A stretch of 24,798 nt of DNA, taken from assembly GCA_036897485.1 (NCBI GenBank), contig JAYMTF010001262.1, forward strand, positions 1 to 24,798. Direction: 5' to 3'. The number at the start of each line of letters is the position of its first letter. Position 1 is the stretch's first letter. Shown piece by piece: positions 17,541-24,798 of the stretch. The position numbers were made by a program, and so were the translations under genes. The notes under the pieces were generated by a model, which was given only the letters and a program-made list of their open reading frames with translations, was not told where the DNA came from and did not search any database. This stretch comes from Pelargonium nanum (lineage: Eukaryota; Streptophyta; Magnoliopsida; Geraniales; Geraniaceae).

Positions 17541-20396
17541 ATGGATTGTAAAGAAGATAGCTCAAGGTTCGAGTCGTTGCCTGCCACGACTTCAATGAAC
17601 ATGTCATCATCGTCTTCTGCATTCATTTCTGCAAATCAGTCGCCTTTCTTCTCTCCAAGATCGGCAACATTCAATGCTGATCCTCCAAGTTCCAGCTCGG
17701 GAATTCCAGGTCCTGATTCTGTATCAAATGTCGGGTTAAACTTATTAGACATGTCACCAACACCAACTACTCGTGCTTCTAGTGATTTTCTGAAGATTGA
17801 TCGCCCATCTTCCTCGAATTGTGTTCGGGACAGTGGTTATTCAGGGCAGAGGGAGAAACTGAGAAAGCACGGAAGAAGCTGTGGTCGTGGAGTGATCTCA
17901 TATGCTCCATTATCAGTTTCACTTACGGCTATCAGATTGAGAAGCTGTGATGTTTTCATAGGTTTCCATGGTCGGAAACCTTCTCTATTAAGGTTCGCTA
18001 ATTGGCTTCGTGCTGAGCTGGAGAATCACGGGATTAGTACTTTTATATCAGATAGGGCTCGTGGAAGGAACTCTCGGAAGCACGGGATCGTTGAGAAGGC
18101 AATGGACACTTCTTCTTTCGGGATTGTGATCTTAACGAGAAAGTCTTTCAAGAACCCGTTTACTATTGAGGAGCTGAGGTTTTTCTCGAGCAAGAAGATA
18201 CTGGTCCCGATATTCTTTGACTTTAGTCAACAAGATTGCCTTGTGAGGGACATAGTAGAGAGGAGAGGCGAGATGTGGGAAAAACACGGGGGAGAGTTGT
18301 GGGTTTCATATGGAGGGTTGGAGAAGGAGTGGAGAGAAGCTGTTGACAGCGTTTCTCGAGTTGATGAATGGAATTTGGAAGCTCGGGATGGTCAATGGAG
18401 AGATTGCATATTGAGGGCCGTCACATTACTGGCAACGAGGTTGGGAAGAAGAAGCGTCGTAGATAGATTGGCGAAGTGGCGAGAGAAGGTGGAAAAAGAC
18501 GAGTTTCCTTTCCCGAGAAATGAGAATTTTGTTGGTAGGAAGAAAGAACTGTCCGAGTTAGAATTTATGCTTTTTGGCGACGTTAGCGGGGATTTGGAAA
18601 AAGACTATATTGACCTCAAGGCTCGACCTAGGCGAAAAAATGTGACTATTGGGTGGAATAAGAGCAATTCAATGGAAGAAAGGTTGGGAATGCGAAGGAA
18701 AGGAAAAGAACCCGTCATATGGAAAGAGTCGGAGAAGGAAATCGAGATGCAACACGAATCAAGACCTAAAGGTGGTGGAAGGTATGCAAAAAGAAGAAAA
18801 AGATCGATGAAGATAGTGTACGGGAAAGGGATTGCTTGTGTATCAGGGGAGTCAGGTATTGGCAAAACTGAGCTTCTTCTTGAATTCGCATACAGACATC
18901 ACCAGCGGTACAAAATGATTTTATGGATTGGAGGAGAGAGCCGTTACATTAGGCAAAACTATCTGAACCTATCCTCGTTTTTAGACATTGATGTCGGGTT
19001 TCAAAACTGTTCGGACAAAAGAAGGATCAAGAGCTTCGAGGAGCAAGAACAAGCATCCATTTCCAGAGTTCGCAAAGAGCTTATGAGAAACATACCATTT
19101 TTAGTAGTGATCGATAACTTGGAGAGCGAAAAGGATTGGTGGGATCAAGAACTTGTAATGGATCTTCTTCCCCGTTTTGGCGGAGAGACTCACATTTTGA
19201 TATCAACATGCCTTCCTCGCGTGATGAACTTGGAACCCTTGAAGCTCTCTTACCTATCCGGTGCTGAAGCAATGTCCTTAATGCAGAGAGGCGTTAAAGA
19301 TTACACAATCGAAGAAATGGATTCTTTACGAGTTTTGGAGGAAAAGGTTGGAAGATTAACCCTTGGCCTCGCGATTATAGGAGCTATATTATCCGAGCTG
19401 CCTATAAACCCTAGCCGGCTTCTTGATACTATTAACAGAATGCCAGCAAGAAACTTCTCGGGGAAGCGAAACACGTTCCTCATGCAGCTCTTCGAGGTAT
19501 GTTTTTCAATATTTGATCACTCTGATGGGCCAAGAATCAGCTTGGCAACAAAAATGGTCCAAGCAAGTGCTTGGTTTGCACCAAGTGCAGTTCCAGTTTC
19601 TTTGTTAGCCCTGGCTGCTCACAAGATCCCCGAAAAGCATCAAGGAACACGCGTTTGGAGAAAACTCTTGCGCTCCTTGACTTGCGGGTTCCCGTGCACG
19701 CACACCAAAGAAATTGAAATTGAAGCTTCTTGTTCCATGTTATTAAGGTTCAACATTGCGAAATGCAGTTCAAAACAAGGGTTTATACATTTCAACAAAC
19801 TCGTGAAACTCTACGCGCTCAAGCGAGCCTGCGCGCCTACAGGAGTCGCGCAGGCAATGGTGCGAGCTATGATCACTCGCGGGTCCATAGAACAACATCC
19901 CGAGCACACTTGGGCCGCGTGTTTCTTGCTCTTCGGGTTTGGCTCCAACACTCCATCCCTCGAGCTCAAGGTCCCCGAGCTCTTACACTTCGTCAAAGGG
20001 TCCGTCCTACCCCTCGCTGTCTTCACATTCATCAGATTCTCGCGCTGCAGCGCTGCCCTCGAGCTCCTCCGCCTATGCACCAACGCGTTGGAAGCCGCGG
20101 AGCAAGCATTTGTTACGCCAGTCGAGAAGTGGATGGACAGGTCGCTCTGCTGGCGACCTGTCCGGACCAATGCTGAGCTGGACCCTTGCCTCTGGCAGGA
20201 CTTGGCCCTGTCACGAGCTGCGGTGCTCGAGACCCGGGCCAAGCTGATGGTGAGAGGAGGCAAATTCGACATAGGGGATGATTTGATCCGGAAGGCTATT
20301 TTTATCCGGACATCAATTTGCGGCCAAGACCATCCGGACACTGTATCCGCAAAAGAGACTCTCAGCAAACTCACAAGGCTTTTGGAACAAGTTTGA
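17541..20396 (+). CDS. TIR-NB-ARC-TPR (TNP-class) protein, 951 residues, single coding exon
   Basis: A Ser/Pro-rich N-terminus (about 1-95) opens with the ESLPATTSMN-type motif seen in this family. A TIR domain (about 135-300) begins C-D-V-F-I-G-F-H; its TIEEL motif places a Glu at 211 where plant TIR NADases have the catalytic Glu. The NB-ARC region follows: FVGRKKEL (330-337), an unusually long basic insertion, Walker A SGESGIGKT (435-443), Walker B FLVVIDN (520-526), HILIST, and a GLAI motif. The C-terminus holds TPR-like helices ending G-Q-D-H-P-D-T, and there are no leucine-rich repeats. The start is the ATG at 17541 (G at -3 and +4); the four preceding in-frame codons open with TTG and are not a start. 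By family knowledge TNPs are ancient, low-copy land-plant proteins tied to cell-death control rather than to sensing single pathogens. The last 600 bases are clearly GC-richer than the first part. Confidence 0.93.
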   Translation: MDCKEDSSRFESLPATTSMNMSSSSSAFISANQSPFFSPRSATFNADPPSSSSGIPGPDSVSNVGLNLLDMSPTPTTRASSDFLKIDRPSSSNCVRDSGYSGQREKLRKHGRSCGRGVISYAPLSVSLTAIRLRSCDVFIGFHGRKPSLLRFANWLRAELENHGISTFISDRARGRNSRKHGIVEKAMDTSSFGIVILTRKSFKNPFTIEELRFFSSKKILVPIFFDFSQQDCLVRDIVERRGEMWEKHGGELWVSYGGLEKEWREAVDSVSRVDEWNLEARDGQWRDCILRAVTLLATRLGRRSVVDRLAKWREKVEKDEFPFPRNENFVGRKKELSELEFMLFGDVSGDLEKDYIDLKARPRRKNVTIGWNKSNSMEERLGMRRKGKEPVIWKESEKEIEMQHESRPKGGGRYAKRRKRSMKIVYGKGIACVSGESGIGKTELLLEFAYRHHQRYKMILWIGGESRYIRQNYLNLSSFLDIDVGFQNCSDKRRIKSFEEQEQASISRVRKELMRNIPFLVVIDNLESEKDWWDQELVMDLLPRFGGETHILISTCLPRVMNLEPLKLSYLSGAEAMSLMQRGVKDYTIEEMDSLRVLEEKVGRLTLGLAIIGAILSELPINPSRLLDTINRMPARNFSGKRNTFLMQLFEVCFSIFDHSDGPRISLATKMVQASAWFAPSAVPVSLLALAAHKIPEKHQGTRVWRKLLRSLTCGFPCTHTKEIEIEASCSMLLRFNIAKCSSKQGFIHFNKLVKLYALKRACAPTGVAQAMVRAMITRGSIEQHPEHTWAACFLLFGFGSNTPSLELKVPELLHFVKGSVLPLAVFTFIRFSRCSAALELLRLCTNALEAAEQAFVTPVEKWMDRSLCWRPVRTNAELDPCLWQDLALSRAAVLETRAKLMVRGGKFDIGDDLIRKAIFIRTSICGQDHPDTVSAKETLSKLTRLLEQV

Positions 20397-20475
20397 GATT
20401 TTGGTACTAAAGGAGGATAGATTGGTCATTTCATTGTAAGCAAATTTTACTATAGAGTTATACAAAAAGTTGTCA

Positions 20476-20481
20476 AATAAA
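20476..20481 (+). terminator. Poly(A) signal AATAAA of the TNP gene
   Basis: A canonical AATAAA lies 80 bases after the TNP stop codon in otherwise AT-rich sequence. Confidence 0.55.
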
Positions 20482-20884
20482 ATTGATGTATACTTCCACA
20501 TTCCTTTGCTACAAGTTAGTTTTATCGATTTACAAATGGAGTTAAAACATAGAGTGTAATTTGTAATTATTTATTGGATTCAGGTGTATGAACATCCGTA
20601 ATATACTCGAGCTCAACGTGAGTGAAAATATTGCAAACAAAAAGTGAAAAAGTTGTCTAATTTTGAGAGTATTTGATAGTGCGTTGTTGAGAGTATTCGT
20701 TACAATTATTTCTTTATAATTTCAATTTATAGTTCAGCAATATGAAATTAAGTATAGATCAAAATGGTAAAAAAAAGTTAGAAGAAATTTATTGATTGAT
20801 TACAAGAGTAAATCTTAATGTGCAAATTAACATGATAACGCAATCATTAGTGAAAAATTAATATGCCCTAATGCGAAATCAAAA

Positions 20885-20936
20885 CGCAGTCCTTCATTTC
20901 TCAAGACTGATGCTCTACCACTGAGCTATAAGATCT
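20885..20936 (-). pseudogene. Degenerate tRNA-like segment between convergent genes
   Basis: On the minus strand TTATAGCTCAGTGGTAGAGC is an excellent tRNA D-arm and A-box. It is followed by TCAGT-CTTGAGA-AATGA, an anticodon-like stem-loop with one mismatch. The expected T-arm (GGTTCGANTCC) is not intact; only TTTTGATTTCGC-like sequence is present. It is most likely a tRNA relic or a fragment of a tRNA-derived SINE, not a working tRNA. Remaining conversion of the Ser-UGA-like loop should not be over-read. Confidence 0.45.
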
Positions 20937-20947
20937 AACACTGCAAT

Positions 20948-20953
20948 TTTATT
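20948..20953 (-). terminator. Poly(A) signal AATAAA of the ROH1-like gene
   Basis: TTTATT on the plus strand reads AATAAA on the minus strand, 126 bases downstream of the ROH1-like stop. The predicted 3' ends of the two convergent genes are therefore only about 400-450 bases apart. Confidence 0.5.
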
Positions 20954-21078
20954 TACAATTACAAATCAGAACACACAAAACAATCCTGAAAATCTCTCCT
21001 ATATTTATACATGCAAAAAAACAAATTCAAAATTCAAAATTTATGAACAAAACTCCCCAATTTGTGGCCACAAACATT

Positions 21079-22236
21079 TCAAGTGGTGGCTAGTGACAAT
21101 TTGGTCACTTGATCCACCACATCAAGAATCTCCATTCTGCTCCTTACCAACCTATGAAACACTTCTCTGATTTGTTGTTGTAGAGGCAACAACCCTTCCT
21201 CCAGCTTCCGGCAAGTCTCCGCCAGCTCCGCCACCTGCGCCGCCACCTCCGACACTCGCTCCTCCTCCGCCGGAAACTGAAAAGTGTCCGCGAAGTCAAG
21301 TAGAGAATTCCCCAATTTCTCCATTTTTTGTATTTCATCCATCAATCCGGCTGTTCCTCTCTTCTCTTTTTTCTTCCACTCGTCCCCAATTTTGTCTTGC
21401 ATCGAAGTGATCGACAGGCTCCAACCCAAATGCCTCGGGATCGGGCTGTATGTAGGCAGCCCGACCCGGTCCTGGCACGGGATCGCCGAGACAAGAGACG
21501 ACATCACAAAAAACATGATGGAGCTCATCATGTAGACCATCATGGCCGGGCCGGTTGATTCGGCTCCGCGGGGCGGAGCCAGATTGCTACACATTGCATG
21601 TAACTGCTTCGCGGCCGACCACGTGGTCGACACGCTCCAGGTCAAGGACCGGAACGCGTAGGTCTGGTCCTTGACTTCAGCTGCGGAGCCAAATCGCCGG
21701 CCAAACGACCAGGCCCGCTCCGGCCGGCCGGTCTCCTTATCGTCCATAGTCAGCATAAGCAGCATCGCCGATAAGGCTTTTTTCGCGCGCTTGACCTGGC
21801 CGTCGCCGATCGGGCGATGGTCCAGGGCCGCGACGGCGATCTCGGCGAGCTTCTGGCAATGCCGGACGGTGTCGAGGCCGTGCATCACGGCGTTGCAGAC
21901 GTCGAGGGACTTGACGGTCCGGTCGAGAAACTCGAGGACGAACCGGTCCAGAGGCGGCTTGGTGATGACGGAGGTGTCGCGGCCGGCTAAGATGGCGGTC
22001 TTGAACTCGGCTTCGCAGCAGAGGAAGAGGTCGAGGAGCGTTCGGAGCCAGGCGACGGAGAGGATGGGGTCGGAGGAGGAGCCGTCGGCGGGAGGGACGA
22101 GGTCGGAGAAGCGGTCGGCGACGTGTTTCTGGAAGAGCTCGAGGTCCTCCATGTCCTGCTCCTGGTCAACGGACATGACCTGGTTCCGGCGAATGCTGAT
22201 TCGGTAGAGAAAGGAGTGGTTCCAAGAATCTGCCAT
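21079..22236 (-). CDS. ROH1: ROH1-like protein (DUF793 family), 385 residues, intronless
   Basis: The N-terminal R-I-S-I-R-R-N-Q-V block (about 12-20), LELFQKHVADRF (32-43), DPILSVAWLRTLLDLF (56-71), KPPLDRFVLEFLDR (93-106) and the PPRGAESTGPAMMVYMMSS stretch (221-239) follow the order of plant ROH1/BPS1-like proteins. A hydrophobic segment at about 229-253 could touch or cross a membrane, and 300-365 is helical and probably coiled-coil. The C-terminal FHRLVRSRMEILDVVDQ is also family-typical. Arabidopsis ROH1 was reported to bind EXO70 exocyst subunits and to influence seed-coat pectin secretion, so a secretory role is inferred. The ATG at 22236 has an AAATGG context and is the usual family start. 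The first half is strongly GC-rich compared with the flanks. Confidence 0.9.
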   Translation of the reverse strand: MADSWNHSFLYRISIRRNQVMSVDQEQDMEDLELFQKHVADRFSDLVPPADGSSSDPILSVAWLRTLLDLFLCCEAEFKTAILAGRDTSVITKPPLDRFVLEFLDRTVKSLDVCNAVMHGLDTVRHCQKLAEIAVAALDHRPIGDGQVKRAKKALSAMLLMLTMDDKETGRPERAWSFGRRFGSAAEVKDQTYAFRSLTWSVSTTWSAAKQLHAMCSNLAPPRGAESTGPAMMVYMMSSIMFFVMSSLVSAIPCQDRVGLPTYSPIPRHLGWSLSITSMQDKIGDEWKKKEKRGTAGLMDEIQKMEKLGNSLLDFADTFQFPAEEERVSEVAAQVAELAETCRKLEEGLLPLQQQIREVFHRLVRSRMEILDVVDQVTKLSLATT

Positions 22237-22343
22237 TTCCGATGATCGGAATTACAAAACAAATTGCAGAGAAAATGGAAGAATTGGGAAGAAGAAGAGG
22301 GGCTGAAGGTAGAGAGTGGATAGTTTGGGAAGTCAATATATAT
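22237..22343 (-). promoter_or_regulatory. 5' leader and TATA box of the ROH1-like gene
   Basis: ATATATATT on the minus strand (22343-22335) lies about 100 bases upstream of the ATG. This implies a leader of roughly 70 bases that is pyrimidine-rich on the coding strand. Confidence 0.5.
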
Positions 22344-22439
22344 GTATACGGTTCGAGACGAGACCGGTTCTTCTAGATGGCTGACTTGGAATTGTAGTTT
22401 TCTTGTCTTCCCAAATTACCCTCCTCCCTAAAGTTTCAT

Positions 22440-23640
22440 GAGATTATTTTTATTTCTTTTAAATGTATATTCATATTCTAAATGAAAAAAAAATAATAAA
22501 AATAAACTTGGAACATCACATCAGTAGTGTCATCCCTCACAAAGTTTGCGTTCCGGAGCAAAATTAATCTCGAGTCCTTTAGCTGACTATGGTCAACTAT
22601 CTTGTCAGACGTCAACCACTTGATTTTTCTGTCAAAAGAATGAGAGACCACAACCGTCTAATCCTAGTTTTACAGTGTTTTATCACTTTAAAAGGTAACA
22701 CAGTTTCTTAGTTATAAGAATTATCAAGTTAATTGTATGTGCCACCATCTCGAAATCATCAGACTCTTTCACATTCTGCTAACGATTGTTTCAATATAAA
22801 ACAAGTCTTGAGCTTTCAATTCTGAAATAGTTATGGATTACATGCCTAAGTTGCAAAACTCAACAGTCATCAACTTAAGTGACCCCGAAACATATGTAAA
22901 AAAAAAGGCTTTGTATGTGTTGAGATTTTTTTAGTTTCAGTTGTGAATGTTTTGACTAAATTTTGTGTTTCACGCTTAAAATGTATAGATTCGTATCAAA
23001 CCGTAAAACACAATCTAAAATTTTGGTTAGTCTTATTTTATACATTTTAAACAGATAAAACTTTGCGCATCTAAAATTCCAGGTATAATTACTCCATTGG
23101 TCCATCAAACTCGAATCTGAATTAACCAACTCATCAAAGTGATTGACACCTAACATATTTGTGTAAAATTCTCTACATATTTATTTGCTTAGAAGATTCA
23201 TATGCTATGATTAATTATCACAAGGGCATAATAGTAAATGGGTCCAAGAGCTGCCTAGTCAGCAAATAGACAAACCAAGTCACCGGGGCACAAAACGCGT
23301 AGATTGTGCCACGTAACTATCTATATTCAGTGTAAAGTGTGAGAGACACAAAGAATGTAAGAAGTCCCATATGACCAGGTCTTTATGATTCCCTACAACG
23401 CCTCCGCACGATCCATTTTGCACACTCATCTTCTCAGCCACTGAAGCTCACAACAGTCCTATACTTTTTTTCTTTGACCTTTCGTTTTCACGGTCAGCGC
23501 AAAACACTTTTCGCCGGCCGTCCAGCTCACTCGTGTACCTACTCTCGGATTTGATATGATACACTTTATCTGATGATGATATCACTGTGGACCCCACCTG
23601 CTTAGCTGTCCTGGCCCACATGGTAATATATTAGTTTTTA
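22440..23640. other. Intergenic DNA, no gene recognised
   Basis: AT-rich sequence with a W-box-like GGTCAA near 22590, within the upstream region of the ROH1-like gene, and an ACGT-core GCCACGTAAC near 23309. The moderately GC-rich part at 23380-23620 has no convincing ORF or splice pattern. Confidence 0.5.
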
Positions 23641-23657
23641 TAAGCTAAAATCACAAT

Positions 23658-24195
23658 TTTATTACATTAAATCATTATCCAAAAGAATTACATTCACTAG
23701 ATGGACCCGACTGACATATAAATCACAGACTGAGCAAGCGCTTGAGTCACGAAATCACAAATTCACTAACAGAAGGAAAAAAAAACAAAAACCAATAAAA
23801 CTATCTGAGATGAGTCGTATGTCTCTGAAAGTCAAACTAAAGACACTGGCACCGAAAGCCCCCCCTTCGATCTAAATCAAGTGAGTCACTCCTCCGACTC
23901 GAACTTCACTGTGACATTAACAATCGCCTCCACCTCCCGAAAAGAGACAGCCACCGGCGCACAACACTATGCACAAATCAACTAAAAAACATAAACTTAC
24001 CTTCATGACAAGAACTCATCGTCCTGATCAGAAAGTCCGCTTTTTCCTCAGAATGATATGAGTTTATTCAATAGGAGAACCGCCGATAAAAAAAGATCGG
24101 CGGTGGCTCAAAGAAAATTTGTGGACGAAGAACTAGAGGAAGCAACTAGAGTATCCAGGGAGAAAAAGAGAAGTTAATATTGTAAATATATATAC
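23658..24195 (-). other. Possible small minus-strand transcription unit, coding status unclear
   Basis: On the minus strand the order is: TATATATATTT (24195-24184), a pyrimidine-rich stretch after the expected start, an ATG (reading M-S-S-C-H-E) just before a perfect donor GAAG|GTAAGTTT at 24001/24000, a possible 67-nt intron to an acceptor at 23934, and AATAAA at 23663-23658. Spliced, the ATG opens only about 11 codons (M-S-S-C-H-E-G-G-G-D-C). Another frame of the second exon reads V-E-A-I-V-N-V-T-V-K-F-E-S-E-E then stop. I do not recognise either. It may be a non-coding transcript, a small-peptide gene, or chance. Confidence 0.3.
24079..24104. repeat. GC-rich hairpin with A-rich loop
   Basis: The arms ACCGCCGAT and ATCGGCGGT pair perfectly over nine bases around an 8-base loop. 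They stand out against AT-rich surroundings. If the minus-strand unit here is real, the hairpin falls in its 5' leader. Confidence 0.8.
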
Positions 24196-24659
24196 ACACA
24201 GTATAATATCAGTAACTTGTGTGTGCGTTCCTGTTCATGTTGTTTGATTGTGTGCTATAAACGTGAACATGAATACGATAATTTTAGTGATTGCACTGAA
24301 ATATTTACCACGGTTGATTTGTGCATGACACAACAAAAATAATTAACTACACGTGATTATAAGCCAAACACAAATATCAAGTCATTTTATTTCGCGCTAT
24401 AAACTTATTAAGATACGAAATACAATAAATTTTTGTAACTCACATTTTTCTAATAACCATAAGGTAATATTTTAAAATTCTATCACTTCAATTGTAGTGT
24501 AAATGAATTTGGATTGACTGGCAATCTAGAAGGGAACAAATTATGAAAGAATATTTGTATGGTCAAACATGATATTAGAGAAAAGGATTACATGTCTAAG
24601 TGGTCGTCATGTGGCCAATTATTGAACAAATTTGATATTAATTTGGATTAATGTTATCA

Positions 24660-24770
24660 ATGTTACACGAACTTTGAACAAATACTCAATTTAGTACACA
24701 AAACTTTAAAAAGATTAATTGAGTACATAAACTTTAAATTTCTATCCAATTTAATACATACAGTTAAATA
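24660..24770. repeat. Short degenerate repeat of GTACA-AACTTT units
   Basis: Variants of CAATTTAGTACACAAAACTTT, GAGTACATAAACTTTAAAT and CAATTTAATACATACAG alternate at intervals of about 35 bases up to the window end. This resembles the terminal regions of some plant transposable elements. No family is assigned. Confidence 0.4.
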
Positions 24771-24798
24771 AAATTAACTATGTAGTTAACCTATTGTA

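Noticed and set aside
19811-20374. 187-codon minus-strand ORF inside the TNP coding exon
   Set aside because: It lies opposite the GC-rich end of a clear CDS, where stops are rare. Its translation is Arg/Ser/Ala-rich with no family features.
21671-22207. 178-codon plus-strand ORF opposite the ROH1-like gene
   Set aside because: Shadow of the GC-rich ROH1 coding sequence. The minus-strand frame matches a known family along its whole length.
24079-24104. Hairpin as a bacterial-type intrinsic terminator
   Set aside because: The A-rich run is in the loop, not after the stem, and the sequence is plant nuclear DNA.
1-24798. CRISPR array, bacterial operon or viral gene block
   Set aside because: No regular direct repeats with spacers were found. 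Genes are intron-containing or plant-specific families with eukaryotic leaders and poly(A) signals.

Overview
The window looks like nuclear DNA from a flowering plant, most likely a eudicot. It has AT-rich intergenic DNA, many short GT-AG introns, short non-autonomous transposons, and three protein genes whose closest recognisable relatives are land-plant proteins. The sequence alone does not identify the species.

Layout. Positions 1-64 are the poly(A)-ended 3' tail of a SINE-like element. About 65-3800 is AT-rich intergenic DNA with a likely decayed transposon near 2.8-3.6 kb. From 3809 to 12957 on the minus strand lies a 33-coding-exon gene for a puromycin-sensitive/PepN-type M1 aminopeptidase. 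I joined its exons by hand and they give one continuous 960-residue frame. The gene has a likely plastid transit peptide, two GC-AG introns, and a 5-nt plus a 12-nt microexon; the 12-nt one encodes the catalytic tyrosine. A hAT-type MITE with a clean 8-bp target duplication sits in one intron. Upstream of its TATA box is a cluster of site II (TGGGCY) elements. A second SINE-like copy, inverted relative to the one at position 1, lies at about 13985-14172 and abuts a perfect 24-bp inverted repeat.

On the plus strand, about 15.7-20.4 kb holds a TIR-NB-ARC-TPR (TNP-class) gene. Its 951-codon CDS (17541-20396) has no intron, but its 5' leader is interrupted by introns, carries a possible spliced uORF, and contains three tandem ~290-bp repeats inside the long leader intron. 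Convergent to it, on the minus strand, is an intronless 385-codon ROH1-like (DUF793) gene at 21079-22236. A degenerate tRNA-like segment lies between their 3' ends. From 22.4 kb to the end no convincing protein gene is seen. A small minus-strand transcription unit (TATA box, good donor site, AATAAA) is possible at about 23.65-24.2 kb.

The three genes are not an operon and share no obvious pathway: one is peptide turnover, one an immune-type or cell-death-type signalling NTPase, and one an exocyst-associated secretion factor. The most unusual signals are the microexon/GC-AG cluster around the aminopeptidase catalytic tyrosine and the triplicated repeat in the TNP leader intron.
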